A stretch of 63,404 nt of DNA from Ignavibacteriales bacterium (GTDB lineage: Bacteria; Bacteroidota; Ignavibacteria; Ignavibacteriales; Ignavibacteriaceae): contig JAGUYG010000042.1 of assembly GCA_020061465.1 (NCBI GenBank), positions 1 through 63,404 of the forward strand, in the 5' to 3' direction. Position numbers and translations under genes: made by a program. Shown here in pieces: positions 1 through 8,929 of the stretch; position 1 is the stretch's first letter; every line of letters begins with the position of its first letter. The notes under the pieces were generated by a model. The model was not told the DNA's origin, did not search any database, and worked only from the letters and a program-made list of their open reading frames with translations.

Positions 1-27
1 AGTCTTCTCTAAAAAGGTATTTTCATT

Positions 28-45
28 TCCAAAGGATCGTTCCGA
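28..45. repeat. 18-bp palindromic microelement
   Basis: The sequence is TCCAAAGGATCGTTCCGA. It is one of about ten related 18-mers in the window with a central GGATC. It lies inside MITE copy 1 at a point where copy 3 reads straight through. Confidence 0.7.
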
Positions 46-65
46 AAAGAAATGTTTCGATTATT

Positions 66-83
66 TCCGAAGGATCCTTTGGA
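66..83. repeat. 18-bp palindromic microelement
   Basis: The sequence is TCCGAAGGATCCTTTGGA, an imperfect palindrome centred on GGATCC. It is the second 18-bp unit within MITE copy 1 and is absent from copy 3. Confidence 0.7.
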
Positions 84-136
84 CAGAATATTCGAATATA
101 AAATTTGCAAATAAGACCTTTTTAGATACGCCTCAT

Positions 137-388
137 TGATAGACTCTTTCTAAAATTTATGGTTCTACTCAAAAATTTTTGAATTCAATTTTTCAGTTTT
201 GATTTCAGACTAAATTCGAAGTCGTTTTAACTTCAGTATGCCTTTTTCTGAGTGTTCTTATTTACTAACAAGTAACAATTTGGTCGTTGTATTGCCTAAT
301 TTTACGTAAATTTGGGCAGTGATTTAGCCAAATTTATGTTAAAGAGATGTGACTGACGGAGTCTTCAACAGAACTGTTATAAAATGCT
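137..388. other. Intergenic, no gene seen
   Basis: The stretch between MITE copy 1 and the end of rmuC is AT-rich. I see no convincing ORF, RNA gene or strong terminator in it. Confidence 0.5.
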
Positions 389-1687
389 TCAACTTTCTTC
401 GCCACCTCTCGCTTCGCTCCTATCTAAAATTGATGGCGGTAAACTTTTAGCTGTTTTCGCTCCAAGCTGTTTAATTTTTTCTACACGACTAATAAGATTG
501 CCACGCCCGTCAGTAAGCTTATTCATTGCTTTATCATAGTTATCTTTAACCGAAATTAAACCCTTGCCGACCGTCAGCAAATCCTCTACAAAAGCGGTAA
601 ACTTATCCAGCATCTCTCCGCTCTGTCTTGCTATTTCCAAAGCATTTCTGTTCTGCTTTTCCTGCCGCCAGATGCTCGATATAGTTCTAAGAGTTGCAAG
701 TAAAGTTGATGGACTAACTATTACTATATTCTGCTCGAATGCATCATTGAAAAGTGAAGCATCGGTTTGCACGGCGAGAGCAAACGCCGGTTCTATTGGC
801 ATAAACATTAGAACAAAATCTAAGCTTTGTATTTGATACAGACTCGGATAATTTTTTCCGCTTAAATTTTTAATGTGAGAGCGAATTGAATTTATATGAT
901 CGCGCAGAGCAGAATGCTTTTCTCTTTCATCATCCGAAGAAATAAATTTTTCGTACCCAACCAATGATACTTTCGAATCAATAATTATATTTTTATTCTC
1001 CGGTAGGTTAATAATAACGTCCGGCTGAAATCTTCTGCCGGATTCGGAAGTAAGACTTTCTTGAACGACATATTCCCTTCCTTTTACAAGTCCGGATTTT
1101 TCCAAAATACTTTCAAGTATGAATTCGCCCCAATTGCCCTGAGTTTTGCTTTGCCCCTTGAGCGCTTCAGTAAGATTTTTCGCTTCTTGTGTTATTTGCT
1201 GGTTCATATCCTTAAGCATTTGAAGCTGCTCTCGTAGTGAAGCATTTCGGCTTATGCTTTCCTTATTGGTCTCTTCAACCTTTTTTTCGAAATCGGAAAT
1301 TTTTTCTTTAAGCGGATTAAGAATTTCATTCAGCTTTTCTCTGTTTTGCTCGGTAAATTTTGTGCTTTTTTCTTCAAATATTTTGTTAGCAAGGTTTTCA
1401 AATTCCTTTGTAAACTTTTGCTGCAGGTCTTCAATCTCAGCTTTTTGTTCGATTAGCTTAGTTTGCAAAAAGGAACTTTCGGATTTGAGCGAGGAGTTTA
1501 TTGTATTTAAGTCAATTACTTTCTGTCTTTCAGAGTTTAGAATATTATCCAGATTTATTTTTTCTCTTTCGAGAATTACACTTCTTTCTTCAACTCTGCC
1601 GATTTCACCTTTATAATTAGAGACAGCAATAAACCAGGCAGCAATTGCGCCAATTATTAATCCTATTATTAAAAAAATAATTTCCAT
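389..1687 (-). CDS. rmuC: DNA recombination protein RmuC
   Basis: This 432-residue protein belongs to the RmuC family, which is linked to limiting DNA rearrangement between inverted repeats. It has one N-terminal membrane segment (about residues 1-20), a long charged coiled coil (about 25-175) and then the conserved nuclease-like core. The core includes QGNWGEFILESILEKSGL, RRFQPDVIINLP and IIIDSKVSLVGYEKF, the last two fitting the PD-(D/E)xK-like region of the family. Its length is typical. The start overlaps the stop of the upstream MazF-like gene by one base, so the three minus-strand genes from 2256 to 389 are probably cotranscribed. The assignment is by family motif; the biochemical function is not directly visible. 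Confidence 0.93.
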   Translation of the reverse strand: MEIIFLIIGLIIGAIAAWFIAVSNYKGEIGRVEERSVILEREKINLDNILNSERQKVIDLNTINSSLKSESSFLQTKLIEQKAEIEDLQQKFTKEFENLANKIFEEKSTKFTEQNREKLNEILNPLKEKISDFEKKVEETNKESISRNASLREQLQMLKDMNQQITQEAKNLTEALKGQSKTQGNWGEFILESILEKSGLVKGREYVVQESLTSESGRRFQPDVIINLPENKNIIIDSKVSLVGYEKFISSDDEREKHSALRDHINSIRSHIKNLSGKNYPSLYQIQSLDFVLMFMPIEPAFALAVQTDASLFNDAFEQNIVIVSPSTLLATLRTISSIWRQEKQNRNALEIARQSGEMLDKFTAFVEDLLTVGKGLISVKDNYDKAMNKLTDGRGNLISRVEKIKQLGAKTAKSLPPSILDRSEARGGEES

Positions 1688-2028
1688 TATAGTCCAAACA
1701 ATAATTTAATCTTAGAATCAACCTCAGTCTGAACGAGGTGTGAGACCTTTCCAATCGAACCGCTTATAAGACTTTCGTGAATAGTCGCAATTTTATCAAT
1801 CCTGATGTAAGATTCAATTTTTAATCCGGTGTTTATGAAATTTTTTTCTTTTGGAGATAGATTAATTGAGAATTTAAAATATGAAGGTATGTTTGAGGAA
1901 GTTATAAACGCAATAATGAGATCTCCAGAGGTATCGCCGTGTGATAATACTAAGCAGGGTTTGCGTTTTGAACTTTCAAGCGATGAAAATGGAAATTTTG
2001 CGAGAATAATTTCACCTTTTTCAAACAT
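1687..2028 (-). CDS. Type II toxin, PemK/MazF family
   Basis: This 113-residue protein starts with the MazF-type motif GEIILAKFPFSSLESSKRKPCLVL, where the family has (G)DI(V/I)LVxFPFtd...KxRPalVl. It continues with LIIAFITSSNIP and ends with a short helical tail. MazF/PemK proteins are usually ribosome-independent mRNA endonucleases. The small partner ORF at 2032-2256 lies three bases upstream, as in toxin-antitoxin pairs. The gene abuts rmuC downstream. It could be a solitary regulator rather than an active toxin; activity cannot be judged from sequence. Confidence 0.8.
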   Translation of the reverse strand: MFEKGEIILAKFPFSSLESSKRKPCLVLSHGDTSGDLIIAFITSSNIPSYFKFSINLSPKEKNFINTGLKIESYIRIDKIATIHESLISGSIGKVSHLVQTEVDSKIKLLFGL

Positions 2029-2031
2029 ATT

Positions 2032-2256
2032 TCAATTTGAAAAATTTTCATTCTTACGGTTTTTCAAAATGTCTTCGTCGCTATACAAATCTGGTTCACT
2101 TTCTAAAAATGAAAAGCTTTCATTCCCATTAAATATTGAAATAGTATTCTCATCCTTTCGGGTTAGAAGAATTGATAGCTGGGCATCCCGAGGAATTTTT
2201 AATCCATCTGGAATTTTTAATAATCCATTTTCGACCTTAACCGGTATAATTCTCAT
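2032..2256 (-). CDS. Probable antitoxin partner of the MazF-like toxin
   Basis: This 74-residue acidic protein has a short N-terminal beta-rich segment (MRIIPVKVENGLLKIPDGL) resembling the AbrB/MazE or DUF104-like antitoxin fold, followed by an acidic, probably disordered tail that could neutralise the toxin. It precedes the MazF-like gene with a three-base spacer. The call rests mainly on gene order and size, because the sequence itself is not a clear match to one antitoxin family. Confidence 0.6.
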   Translation of the reverse strand: MRIIPVKVENGLLKIPDGLKIPRDAQLSILLTRKDENTISIFNGNESFSFLESEPDLYSDEDILKNRKNENFSN

Positions 2257-2312
2257 ATTACATTCCTTTCTTCACTAAAATTAGCAAAATGAATATTTTT
2301 TATCAATAGCTT

Positions 2313-3836
2313 TCATTCCAAACTTCCAACAACTTTTTCAACCTCCTCAAGTATCTCACAAGATTTAACAAGCTCTTTCATTTTGTTGTGATCGGGAAAT
2401 AAAGGACGATCTTCATCGAGAAATTCAACGTGGCGGCGGATAACCTCTTTTGCTTTTGCAACTCCAATTCCGGGATTATGGTTTCTGAAATCGAGCGCTT
2501 GAGCCGCTGCCATAAACTCAATTCCCAAAATTCCATAAGCATTATCGAGGATTTGAGCATTCTTTATTGCAGTATTCATTCCCATTGAAACAAAATCTTC
2601 CTGATCGGCAGCAGCCGGAATCGATTGAATAGATGCAGGCATAGACAAAATTCTCTGCTCAACTATCAGCATATCGGCAGTGTACTGACTAAGCATCAAA
2701 CCGGAAAACATTCCTGCACCTTTGGTTAAAAATGCCGGCAAGCCAACACTCAATGCCGGATTATTTAATCTATTCATCCTTCTTTCAGAAAGAACACTAA
2801 CCATAGTGACTGCGGCGCCAACCATATCCATTGGTAATGAAATAGGGCTGCCTTGAAAGTTTGCACCTGTTAATGTGATGTTATCTTCCGGTATAAATAT
2901 CGGATTATCTCCAACTCCATTCAACTCAATTTCAATTTGCTGTTTTGCAAACGCTGCTGTATCATGAGCAGAGCCGATCACTTGAGGCGTTGAGCGCATT
3001 GAATATGCATCCTGAACTTTCTGTTTTATCTTCCCGGTGAGAAGATCGCTTCCCTCTATACATTTCTTAATTGCATTTGCACTTCGCACTGCGCCGGCAA
3101 AACCGCGCAGCTTATGAAGCCGGACATCGTAAGGTTTCATATTAGCGTGCAGAGCTTCCAGAGTCATTGCAGCCGAAATCTCAGCTTGCTTCAACCAGCG
3201 ATTAATATCATAAAGATGTAACGCACTCATAGCAGTGATAAAGTTGGAACCATTAATCGTAGCAAGTCCATCCCTTGCTTGAAGTCCTGGAATTTTTATT
3301 CCAGCTTTTTCAAAAGCAATATTTGCCGGTAACCTTTCACCTTTATAAAATGCTTCCCCCTCACCCAATAAAACCAATGCAAGCTGAGCCATAGGCGCCA
3401 AATCACCGCATGCACCTACCGAACCCTTTTCGCAGACGACCGGAATAACATCTTTGTTGAGCATCTCAATTAATGTTAATGTTATTTCAGGTCTGCAGCC
3501 TGAATTTCCATGTGCATGAACATTTATTCTGCCGGCAATCGCTCCTCTTACGTACTCTAAAGACATTGGTCCACCAATTCCCGCAGCGTGATTATAAATA
3601 AGATACCTCTGAAATTCTTTTACCTGTTCATCGCTGAGCACAACTTCAGAAAATTCTCCTATGCCTGTGTTTGTTCCATACATAATTTCACGGGCAGCTA
3701 ATTTCTCTTCGAGCATAGTTCGGCATACTTTTATTCTTTCAAGCGCTTCTTTGCTTAATTCTACTTTTTCGTTATAACGGGCAATTCGGACTAACTTTTC
3801 AACAGATAGGTTTGAGCCGTCTAAAACTATCGACAT
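2313..3836 (-). CDS. Aromatic amino acid ammonia-lyase, HutH family, with Ala-Cys-Gly triad
   Basis: This 507-residue protein aligns along its length with histidine ammonia-lyase (L-histidine to urocanate). Residues matching the Pseudomonas putida enzyme in number include Tyr53, His83 and Asn195; NPIF and QED(F)VSMG are also present. The triad that cyclises to the MIO cofactor is normally Ala142-Ser143-Gly144. Here the codons GCA TGC GGT (3405-3413 on the complement) give Ala142-Cys143-Gly144. The residue before His83 is Asn (NHAAGIG) where HAL has Ser, and QEDH of HAL is QEDF. No hutU, hutI or hutG is nearby. The substrate could be histidine or another aromatic or imidazole amino acid, so I leave the symbol blank. 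Confidence 0.85.
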   Translation of the reverse strand: MSIVLDGSNLSVEKLVRIARYNEKVELSKEALERIKVCRTMLEEKLAAREIMYGTNTGIGEFSEVVLSDEQVKEFQRYLIYNHAAGIGGPMSLEYVRGAIAGRINVHAHGNSGCRPEITLTLIEMLNKDVIPVVCEKGSVGACGDLAPMAQLALVLLGEGEAFYKGERLPANIAFEKAGIKIPGLQARDGLATINGSNFITAMSALHLYDINRWLKQAEISAAMTLEALHANMKPYDVRLHKLRGFAGAVRSANAIKKCIEGSDLLTGKIKQKVQDAYSMRSTPQVIGSAHDTAAFAKQQIEIELNGVGDNPIFIPEDNITLTGANFQGSPISLPMDMVGAAVTMVSVLSERRMNRLNNPALSVGLPAFLTKGAGMFSGLMLSQYTADMLIVEQRILSMPASIQSIPAAADQEDFVSMGMNTAIKNAQILDNAYGILGIEFMAAAQALDFRNHNPGIGVAKAKEVIRRHVEFLDEDRPLFPDHNKMKELVKSCEILEEVEKVVGSLE

Positions 3837-3994
3837 TTGTTCTCTCCAAAAGGTGATAAAATTCTTATGTTAAATTTAAGAATTAAGCAGGAGAATTCAG
3901 AAGGACAAAGAGGACAGCTAGATTTCGATTGAAAAGATTTAATGACACACTTTACTTAAAATTTATGAGTCTTCTCTAAAAAGGTATTTTCATT

Positions 3995-4012
3995 TCCAAA
4001 GGATCGTTCCGA
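3995..4012. repeat. 18-bp palindromic microelement
   Basis: The sequence TCCAAAGGATCGTTCCGA is identical to the unit at 28-45 and sits at the same place in MITE copy 2. Confidence 0.7.
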
Positions 4013-4032
4013 AAAGAAATGTTTCGATTATT

Positions 4033-4050
4033 TCCTAAGGATCCTTTGGA
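4033..4050. repeat. 18-bp palindromic microelement
   Basis: The sequence TCCTAAGGATCCTTTGGA differs at one base from the unit at 66-83 and sits at the same place in MITE copy 2. Confidence 0.7.
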
Positions 4051-4291
4051 CAGAATATTCGAATATAAAATTTCCAAATAAGACCTTTTTAGATACGCCT
4101 CATTTATAATTTGTTAATAAACAAGTCGAATGATTGAATGATTAAATGACTGTCCATTTAAACTGTCAGCTAAAGCAGAAGGCAATGGATATAGAAATAT
4201 TCTAATCGCTTCATAATCTTTGAATTTTGGAATTACGTTCGAAAAATCCTTCGGATAATCATGCATCCGGTTTATCGCCGGGCGGGTAACG

Positions 4292-5554
4292 TTACATTCG
4301 AATCAAATTTTTAATCTTATTCGAATTCTCTCGATTCGTTTTGTAAGTAATATGAATAGTGTTATCGTCATATCTTGTAGAAAGAACTTCGGCAAGCGAA
4401 TAAATTTTAGAAGCAATTTTGGAGTTTGAAATTTCGATATCTATTTCTTCCTGAATGAAAGTTTCTTCAATAATCGAACTGAGCTTAGAATAAAGCGAGT
4501 TAATATTAATTCCTCTTAAAGCCGAGATTAAAACGCTTTCGGAGTATTTGTTAAGAACAAAATCGAAGATCGACTTATCAACAATTAGATCGGCTTTATT
4601 AAATACTTTGAGCTGCGTTTTCTTATCACATCCTAATTCTTTCAGAGTCTCATTTACTACTTCGAGGTGTTCTTTGTAATAAGGATGAGAAATATCTATT
4701 ACATGTAAAATTATATCGGCATCTCTAACATCTTTTAAAGTGCTTTTAAATGAAGCAACGAGATGGTGCGGAAGCTTTCTGATGAATCCAACCGTATCGC
4801 TTATCAGCGCTTTCTGATTTTTACCAAGCTCCAGCAATCTCGTAGTTGAATCAAGTGTTGCGAATAATTTATCCTCTGCTAAAACATGAGCCTGTGTGAG
4901 AAGATTGAACAGCGTTGATTTGCCCGCATTAGTATAACCCACAATGGATACAGTTATAAAATTTTTTCTGCCGCTGCTTTGGGTTTCCCGCTGAGATTCT
5001 ATTTTGCTTAACTTTTCTTTTAGATTACTAATCCGTGTCCGGATGATTCGTCTGTCAGTTTCAATCTGAGTTTCGCCGGGACCTTTAGTTCCTATGCCTC
5101 CGTATTGCTTCGATAAGTGTGTCCATGCCCTTGTTAATCGCGGCAGCATATACTGCAGCTGCGCCAATTCTACCTGGGTTTTAGCTTCTTTGGTTTTTGC
5201 ACGGGAGGCAAAAATATCGAGTATCAATCCGCTGCGATCGATAATTTTTTTGTTTATTAATTTTTCAAGATTTCTTAATTGAATTGCCGAGAGGTCATCA
5301 TCAAAAATAATCAGGTCTATGCTGTTGGCTTCAACTAACTCTGCAAGCTGGGCAGCTTTTCCTTTACCTACAAAAAAAACCGGATCTACAGATGCCCGAT
5401 GCTGAACAACTTTGAGGATGGTATTGGCTCCGGCGGTGGATGCAAGCTCTTCAAGTTCATTGAGATGCTCTTCTGTTTCTTCTTTACTAATATCCCCTGT
5501 ATTTAATGCTACTAATATTGTTCTTTCTGGTGTGTTTCTGTTTATTTCTATCAT
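4292..5554 (-). CDS. hflX: GTPase HflX
   Basis: This 420-residue protein is HflX, a ribosome-binding GTPase involved in ribosome splitting or rescue under stress. The N-terminal HflX-specific domain (about 1-190) contains VGKGKAAQL, a DDLSAIQLRNLE stretch and the family signature GGIGTKGPGETQIETDRR. The Obg-type G domain follows with G1 (GYTNAGKSTLFN), G3 (DTVGFIRKLPHHLVASFKST) and G4 (NKAD). Its length is normal. It is monocistronic, between two repeat-bearing or short gaps. Confidence 0.95.
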   Translation of the reverse strand: MIEINRNTPERTILVALNTGDISKEETEEHLNELEELASTAGANTILKVVQHRASVDPVFFVGKGKAAQLAELVEANSIDLIIFDDDLSAIQLRNLEKLINKKIIDRSGLILDIFASRAKTKEAKTQVELAQLQYMLPRLTRAWTHLSKQYGGIGTKGPGETQIETDRRIIRTRISNLKEKLSKIESQRETQSSGRKNFITVSIVGYTNAGKSTLFNLLTQAHVLAEDKLFATLDSTTRLLELGKNQKALISDTVGFIRKLPHHLVASFKSTLKDVRDADIILHVIDISHPYYKEHLEVVNETLKELGCDKKTQLKVFNKADLIVDKSIFDFVLNKYSESVLISALRGININSLYSKLSSIIEETFIQEEIDIEISNSKIASKIYSLAEVLSTRYDDNTIHITYKTNRENSNKIKNLIRM

Positions 5555-5638
5555 ACTTAAAATGTACTTTGCCTCTTATAGTAGATGTAAATTAAATAAA
5601 AAATTATTCTTTGTCAGCAGATATTTTCCGTCATTACG

Positions 5639-7750
5639 CTAACTTGAAGTTACTTCAACTAATTCTTTCTTTGTATTCCTTGCAATCGTCATTTCAATCA
5701 GTGCAAGAAGCAGTGCCGTAATGATGAAGTATTTCCACAATTCAGAACCGAACCTTGCCTTTAAAACCATTTCAACCGGATTTTCATTTTTTCCAATGGC
5801 AACGTGTGTTCCTTTGAAATTTATTTCGGTTAAATATTTTTCAATTTCATCTTTGGGCAGATAAGTTGTTTTCGATTCAACGGGATTTACATTCACCGGG
5901 ATATTTTGTATCAGCACATTTCTGTTAGAGAACTTATAAATTCCTGCTAAAGAAGTTTTTCCATATTGAAAATAATTACTTAAACTCGATTGATCTATGT
6001 TTATTATTTCTTCTCTTGCATCAGGTAATCTTACCTTTAATTGCGGCATATTGTATCCGCTAATATTAACGTTAATCAAATCACCGGTAGTATATTCCTC
6101 TCCATTCAAGTTTTTTGCGGCTAAATAATAAATCGATTTATTTATCAGCGGGACAAAAATACTTTTTACAGGTAAATTTGACCATGCTAATGAAGGCGCG
6201 GAATTAAATAAGAATATTTTCCCCTGCTGAAAATTAAATTCGTTAAGGAAACCGGAACCGTCTAATAACGAAATGATTGTTCTGCCTTTCCCTTCGGTGC
6301 TGTATTGAAAGTATTGAAAAACATCGGGCGATTCGAATTGCTTCTTTTCCTTATCGGAAAAAATATTTTGAAATATTGGATGATTAAAATCCACTTCTCC
6401 AAAAACTACGGATTGTTCGGGATTGTTCGCCGCTCCTATTAAGCTTTTGGGAATAGGTAATCCAAATGCGGAACACACGGACCGAAACTCCTGCAAATTA
6501 TCGTTTTGTGCAGGCATTAAAATCAAACCGCCGCCCCCGCTTAAAAAAGCTTTTAACCTGTCTATGTGATTGTTTTGCGGCGAACCGATTATTATTACCG
6601 CCTTATATTTATTAATATCGAAGGACGAAATTTGATTAAGATTTAACACATCAATTTTAATATCCTGCCTCTCTTCCGATGCTTTTACTGCCAGCTCAAC
6701 ATATTTTGCTTCTTCTCTGTTTGCAGTGAATATAGCAGCCGGTATTGTTTCGGGAACGAAGAAAGAAGCATACCTTTTGTTATCATGGAGAAGTTCATCA
6801 TCTTCAATTTCGGTAAATACATCAATGAAGCCTGTGCTTTTAACCACCGCATCCATCGATAGAATTCTTGATTCACCTTCATTCAGCGTAAAACTTTGCT
6901 GCGAACTTCTTTCTCCATTAATGAATAATGAAACCACTGCATTATTTATAGTCTGGTTAGAATAGTTTGTAACCGTGACACTAAAGTTTACCGGTTTATC
7001 TTTTTCAAAGATTTGCGAATTTACTTTCAAAGCGTCAATGCCGGCATTGAATACATCTTTACCGGAATAATTAAAAGAATAAATCTTCACTTTTTCGTCC
7101 AGCAATTGACTGAGATCTGTTAGTGTCCCCTCTATTCCGAACGACCCTTCCTGGAAATCGGAGAATACATAAATCTCTTTATTAAAATTTTTTGATATGG
7201 CTAAAACCTCTGCTGCTTTTAGTACAGCTTCGTGCAGTGTACCCGTTGAGTATGATAATTCTAAGGAAGATAAAAAGGTTGAAAGCTCCTGTCTATTTTT
7301 AGTAGTTAGGGTTTCCTTATCATTTTTTTCGGAAACAAGAATCAAAGCTGCATCGTCTCCTTCGTTAAGCTGAATCAATAAATCTTTTATAGTTTCCTTT
7401 GCATGGTTGAAATAAGAACCCTGCTGATCTATTACAGACATGCTGAATGTGTCGTCCAATATAAAAACTGCGGTTGTCTTTGCCGCGGAGGTTGTTCCTC
7501 CAATCACCAGCCCTTCAAGCGTTGGGCGTGCAAATGCCGTAACGAATAATAAAATGATCATCACTCTTAAAGCAAGAAGCAGCCACTGCTTCAGCTTTAC
7601 TTTTCTGATTTTATTCTTCTGAAGCTCTTTCAGAAAGGTAAGAGTGCTGAATTCTATCCGCTTAAGTTTTCTTAGATTTAAAAGATGGATCACTACCGGA
7701 ATTGATGCGGCAAGTAAGCCAAAAAGTACTGCTGGATTTAAAAATATCAT
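5639..7750 (-). CDS. BatA-domain / von Willebrand factor A membrane protein
   Basis: This 703-residue protein begins with the BatA N-terminal signature (FLNPAVLFGLLAASIPVVIHLLNLRKLKRIEFST), which makes up the first membrane segment, and has a second membrane segment near residues 57-77. A VWA-like domain follows; its MIDAS-like segment (LDDTFSMS) reads DxTxS rather than the usual DxSxS. The middle is an Ig-like and glutamine-amidotransferase-like region, and a final membrane helix lies near the C-terminus (YFIITALLLALIEMTIA). Such proteins are common in Bacteroidetes, often near MoxR and BatB genes, but neither is present here. Its role is probably in envelope stress or assembly; the exact function is unknown. 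Confidence 0.82.
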   Translation of the reverse strand: MIFLNPAVLFGLLAASIPVVIHLLNLRKLKRIEFSTLTFLKELQKNKIRKVKLKQWLLLALRVMIILLFVTAFARPTLEGLVIGGTTSAAKTTAVFILDDTFSMSVIDQQGSYFNHAKETIKDLLIQLNEGDDAALILVSEKNDKETLTTKNRQELSTFLSSLELSYSTGTLHEAVLKAAEVLAISKNFNKEIYVFSDFQEGSFGIEGTLTDLSQLLDEKVKIYSFNYSGKDVFNAGIDALKVNSQIFEKDKPVNFSVTVTNYSNQTINNAVVSLFINGERSSQQSFTLNEGESRILSMDAVVKSTGFIDVFTEIEDDELLHDNKRYASFFVPETIPAAIFTANREEAKYVELAVKASEERQDIKIDVLNLNQISSFDINKYKAVIIIGSPQNNHIDRLKAFLSGGGGLILMPAQNDNLQEFRSVCSAFGLPIPKSLIGAANNPEQSVVFGEVDFNHPIFQNIFSDKEKKQFESPDVFQYFQYSTEGKGRTIISLLDGSGFLNEFNFQQGKIFLFNSAPSLAWSNLPVKSIFVPLINKSIYYLAAKNLNGEEYTTGDLINVNISGYNMPQLKVRLPDAREEIINIDQSSLSNYFQYGKTSLAGIYKFSNRNVLIQNIPVNVNPVESKTTYLPKDEIEKYLTEINFKGTHVAIGKNENPVEMVLKARFGSELWKYFIITALLLALIEMTIARNTKKELVEVTSS

Positions 7751-8155
7751 TTATAAAAAAAATAATTCTACATTAATAATAATTCAAACTTTTGTTAATC
7801 CTCTGCGAGGATCCTGATTTTAGGCAGCATTAACTTTTCTACCTGCCTGAAGAGTCTGTTGCGCAACTAATATAACAAATCTGAACAATATTCAAATTCA
7901 CTTACCGTCAGTTTTAATTGACGGTTTGAACGATAAATAACTATATAATGGCTTTAGCCGCATTTAGACTATTTGCTTTTCCGTCAGCCTGCCTTCAGCA
8001 GGTAAACAAAAGCAGACGGTAATAAAATTTTCAATTAGTTTAAAGAAATACTACACCCACTTTACTCTTAACTCTGCCTGCATATATGCGGCAATAATAC
8101 CTCTCCACAATTATTGTGTTTTAAATAACTTTTTAGATAACAAATTTTTTCCCTC
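7751..8155. other. Intergenic region with short palindromes
   Basis: No gene is seen in these 405 bases. They contain ATCCTCTGCGAGGAT-like and CCTGC/GCAGG hairpins. The clearest is CCGTCA ... TGACGG at 7905-7924 with an 8-base loop, which could terminate transcription but lacks a T-run. Confidence 0.5.
7905..7924. repeat. Hairpin CCGTCA/TGACGG
   Basis: This perfect 6-bp stem with loop GTTTTAAT lies between two minus-strand genes. It may end the 8797-8156 transcript, but the missing T-tract makes a simple intrinsic terminator uncertain. Confidence 0.4.
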
Positions 8156-8797
8156 CTATTTCAAATACGATCTCAAATCATAAATCGATTCATCAAGCGG
8201 AATTGAGTATAGCCTTACTTTATCGAACCATGCGCTTCCTTTACCATAAACAATACACTTAACTATTACTTTCAATTCCGGGGGTTCCAATGAGTAAGGT
8301 AGATAAGCTTTAACCCATGCATTGTACTCCTCCCAATCGGTTGTTTGCTTAGCTGCATCCGAATAACCGCATATAAGCAAAGAATCTTTGTAATACAACT
8401 CAAGTTCGAATCGTGCTGAATCACAAGCCTGAGTTTTGATAAACCCGAGAAGTGAAAGTTTCTTATCGGCTTCTATATCTTTTACGCATTGATACAAAAA
8501 AGCAACCGAATTTTCATCGCCGCTCGCCATTCCAAAGCTAAAATCACCTTCCCACTTTATTATCGGATCAAACCCGGCTGAAGTATTTCCGATAATTTTT
8601 AGCTGCCAGTCTTTAAGTTCAGATAATTCTTTCTCGAAGGAAGAATTATTGAGAAGATTTTCCACCTTTTCAACTTTATCTAATGAGGTTGTTTCAGGCT
8701 CTTCAAGGCTTTTTTTCTCAAGTAGTCCAAATACAAGAATCAATGCAAGAAAAATTGCTAAAGAAAATATTGACGCTAAGAATATGTTTTTTCTCAC
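8156..8797 (-). CDS. Membrane-anchored hypothetical protein, beta-sandwich-like
   Basis: This 213-residue protein has an N-terminal hydrophobic anchor (residues 5-25, IFLASIFSLAIFLALILVFG) and an extracytoplasmic domain. The domain resembles carbohydrate-binding-module style jelly rolls: LNNSSFEKELSELKDWQL at the start, alternating beta strands, and a terminal WFDKVRLYS motif typical of that fold. No catalytic motif is visible. It is transcribed away from the divergent thioredoxin-like gene at 8930. I do not recognise a specific family, and the fold suggestion is inference. Confidence 0.6.
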   Translation of the reverse strand: MRKNIFLASIFSLAIFLALILVFGLLEKKSLEEPETTSLDKVEKVENLLNNSSFEKELSELKDWQLKIIGNTSAGFDPIIKWEGDFSFGMASGDENSVAFLYQCVKDIEADKKLSLLGFIKTQACDSARFELELYYKDSLLICGYSDAAKQTTDWEEYNAWVKAYLPYSLEPPELKVIVKCIVYGKGSAWFDKVRLYSIPLDESIYDLRSYLK

Positions 8798-8929
8798 AGT
8801 TGCTTATTTTTGCTGCGGCTATTTTTTAATAGTGTACTAGAAATTTTAACTTTAAACTCAAATTCTGAATTTTTATAATTAAATATACAGAAATTTATCG
8901 AGTGCAACTCTAACTTTTTAGGAGACCTA

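Larger units (their letters stand above)
1..136. mobile_element. MITE-like repeat, copy 1 (cut by window edge)
   Basis: This is the first of three copies of a short non-coding element; the others are at 3965-4103 and 11704-11806. The copy lacks its first three bases because the window begins there. Its two ends are inverted repeats: the left end runs into TCTAAAAAGGT and the right end is ACCTTTTTAGA followed by tACGCCTCAT. It contains two 18-bp near-palindromic units at 28-45 and 66-83 that copy 3 lacks. It has no coding capacity. Confidence 0.75.
3965..4103. mobile_element. MITE-like repeat, copy 2 (complete)
   Basis: This 139-base element has 21-base terminal inverted repeats (3965-3985 and 4083-4103) that match at 18 of 21 positions; both ends begin ATGAG and run into TCTAAAAAGGT. 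It is flanked by TT on both sides, a possible two-base duplication. Two 18-bp units lie inside, at 3995-4012 and 4033-4050. It shows only two differences from copy 1 over 136 bases, which suggests recent spread. No transposase is encoded. Confidence 0.8.
3837..4291. other. Intergenic region carrying MITE copy 2
   Basis: This 455-base gap between the ammonia-lyase and hflX holds MITE copy 2 (3965-4103) and otherwise AT-rich sequence. A decayed half of the 18-bp palindromic unit (TCCTTCGGAT) occurs near 4248. No ORF or RNA gene is supported. Confidence 0.5.

Noticed and set aside
1829-2278. 149-codon plus-strand ORF opposite the toxin-antitoxin genes
   Set aside because: It is antisense to the MazF-like and antitoxin genes, which show real family features, and its translation has no recognisable motif.
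7905-7924. Intrinsic terminator after the gene at 8156-8797
   Set aside because: The hairpin is clear but no T-run follows on either strand, so I list it as a hairpin only.
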